Shown here: one piece after another, positions 63,336-64,000 of the stretch
Layout of the letters: each line of letters starts with the position of its first letter
How positions within the stretch are numbered: position 1 is the stretch's first letter
Origin: Thiodiazotropha sp040506775
GTDB lineage: Bacteria > Pseudomonadota > Gammaproteobacteria > Chromatiales > Chromatiaceae
NCBI GenBank assembly: GCA_040506775.1
Contig: JBEVWC010000029.1
Coordinates: 1 to 64,000 of the forward strand
Length of the DNA: 64,000 bases
Direction: 5' to 3'
Program-made: the position numbers and the translations under genes
Notes under the pieces: generated by a model
What the model was told of the DNA's origin: nothing
Seen by the model: only the letters and a program-made list of their open reading frames with translations
The model's database searches: none

Positions 63336-63671
63336 CTAAAGTTCTTTCAGGGAACCCTTGGGCAGAATAGTGTCTACGGCCTGACGGCGAATCTTGACCT
63401 GGGTGCCCTCGGCAATCTCCACCTGGACGAAATTTTCACCCAGGTCGGTGATGCGTCCGGCGACACCGCCCGCGGTGACCACTTCATCGCCCTTGGACAG
63501 GGCATCGACCATCTTTTTGTGTTCTTTCTGGCGCTTCACCTGGGGACGGATCATCAGGAAGTAGAGCACGGCGCCAAAAATCACCAGAGGAAGCAGACCG
63601 GTGATCGCATCCGCCTGTCCGGCCGCGGCAGGAGCCGCCTCCGCCAATGCGTCGGAAATGAAAAAACTCAT
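63336..63671 (-). CDS. yajC: Preprotein translocase subunit YajC
   Basis: 111 aa. One transmembrane helix (TGLLPLVIFGAVLYFLMIRP) and the YajC domain (KRQKEHKKMVDALSKGDEVV, TAGGVAGRI). Part of the SecDF-YajC complex. First visible gene of the yajC-secD-secF operon; tgt, its usual upstream neighbour, would lie beyond the window. Confidence 0.97.
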   Translation of the reverse strand: MSFFISDALAEAAPAAAGQADAITGLLPLVIFGAVLYFLMIRPQVKRQKEHKKMVDALSKGDEVVTAGGVAGRITDLGENFVQVEIAEGTQVKIRRQAVDTILPKGSLKEL

Positions 63672-64000
63672 GAGTAGGAACCTCTTCTTTAGGATCGGAG
63701 ACTCGGCCCGTGGAAGCCTGAATGCCTCACGGAATCAAAACCAGCGGCCGATTATGCCACAGAAGATGCCAAGAAATTAGCCCCTGCGGGGGAGTTTTGA
63801 GTTTTGAGTGGTTGGGTCCCGGCACCAGTCCGGGACGATAGAGTGTCACCGTGATCCCGGCCGATGAGAAAAAATCAAACAAAGCCGTGAGCGCAGCGAA
63901 CTCATCCAATCAAAACGAATCACTCAAAACTGCCGAAGGCATCAAGTCGGAACTCCCGGGGTCGTTCCCGGGTTCCGCTTCGCTGCACCCGGGCTACGGG
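63672..64000. other. Gene-free region upstream of yajC with repeats
   Basis: 329 bases to the window edge. Includes GAGTTTTGAG units in direct (63793-63812) and inverted (63911-63922) orientation, the same family as 8690-8846, and a CCCGGGTTCCGCTTCGCTGC palindrome at 63956-64000, same family as 39445-39484. No coding frame is credible. Confidence 0.6.

Noticed and set aside
63727..63909. 60-codon minus-strand frame near the right edge
   Set aside because: Lies over repeat units, with no ribosome site; not coding.

Overview
The window looks like chromosome of a GC-rich (roughly 60% by eye) gammaproteobacterial sulfur oxidiser. Support for this is a complete isc operon in enterobacterial-type order next to cysE, trmJ and suhB, a secDF-yajC block, a ferredoxin-dependent 2-oxoacid oxidoreductase, a flavodoxin, and a Gly/Tyr/Asn/Pro-rich protein that closely resembles the sulfur globule envelope proteins of purple and colourless sulfur bacteria. 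Relatedness to Chromatiales or Sedimenticola/Thiodiazotropha-like bacteria is an inference; no rRNA is present to confirm it. No CRISPR array, prophage, complete insertion sequence or tRNA was seen.

Layout. 1-323: two tandem copies of a repeat doublet. 0.3-6.0 kb (all minus): an exported SGNH-like lipoprotein, DAHP synthase, an exported pectate lyase-like protein, YbaK, a PqiA-like membrane protein, an amidohydrolase and HspQ. 6.6-11 kb: a DUF3581 protein, a DctB/DctD-like two-component pair and the 4.5S signal recognition particle RNA. 11-13.3 kb: two exported proteins of unknown function. 13.9-19 kb: tesA head to head with the ybbA-ybbP ABC exporter genes, then an exported SurE-like phosphatase. 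19-27 kb: a cupin, and an AraC-type regulator divergent from a five-gene run (YqhD-like dehydrogenase, cupin-carboxymuconolactone decarboxylase fusion, cyclophilin-like protein, Tat-type zinc dehydrogenase, metallo-beta-lactamase fold protein) that looks like a reactive-aldehyde or redox-stress module. 27-30.7 kb is accessory: TfoX-like protein, a membrane methyltransferase with a decayed second copy, an AT-richer acyltransferase gene, a thioredoxin-like protein and repeat debris.

30.7-33.3 kb: a compact operon (VOC, YCII/DGPF, AHSA1, ECF42-type sigma factor). 33.8-39.3 kb: a giant tandem UvrA with four ABC cassettes joined by a linker read from a dispersed palindromic repeat. 39.6-41.5 kb: an MddA-like methyltransferase and a small upstream gene, divergent from an HxlR regulator. 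41.5-43.6 kb: flavodoxin, sulfur globule-like protein, ferritin-like protein. 43.6-49.7 kb: korB and korA, separated by an opposed pair of paralogous unknown genes, then an OmpA lipoprotein and a TlpA-type thiol protein. 49.7-55.5 kb: iscX-fdx-hscA-hscB-iscA-iscU-iscS-iscR (minus strand, transcribed from iscR), with a foldback repeat between iscU and iscA and a strong terminator between iscA and hscB. 55.6-63.7 kb: cysE, a quinone oxidoreductase, trmJ and suhB head to head, then secF, secD and yajC.

The iron-sulfur assembly operon would supply clusters to KorAB and Fdx; cysteine from the CysE pathway is the substrate of IscS. An 18-bp block shared by the cysE and iscR upstream regions hints at common control. 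At least seven families of short palindromic repeats sit in nearly every long intergenic gap, and one has entered a reading frame (uvrA).
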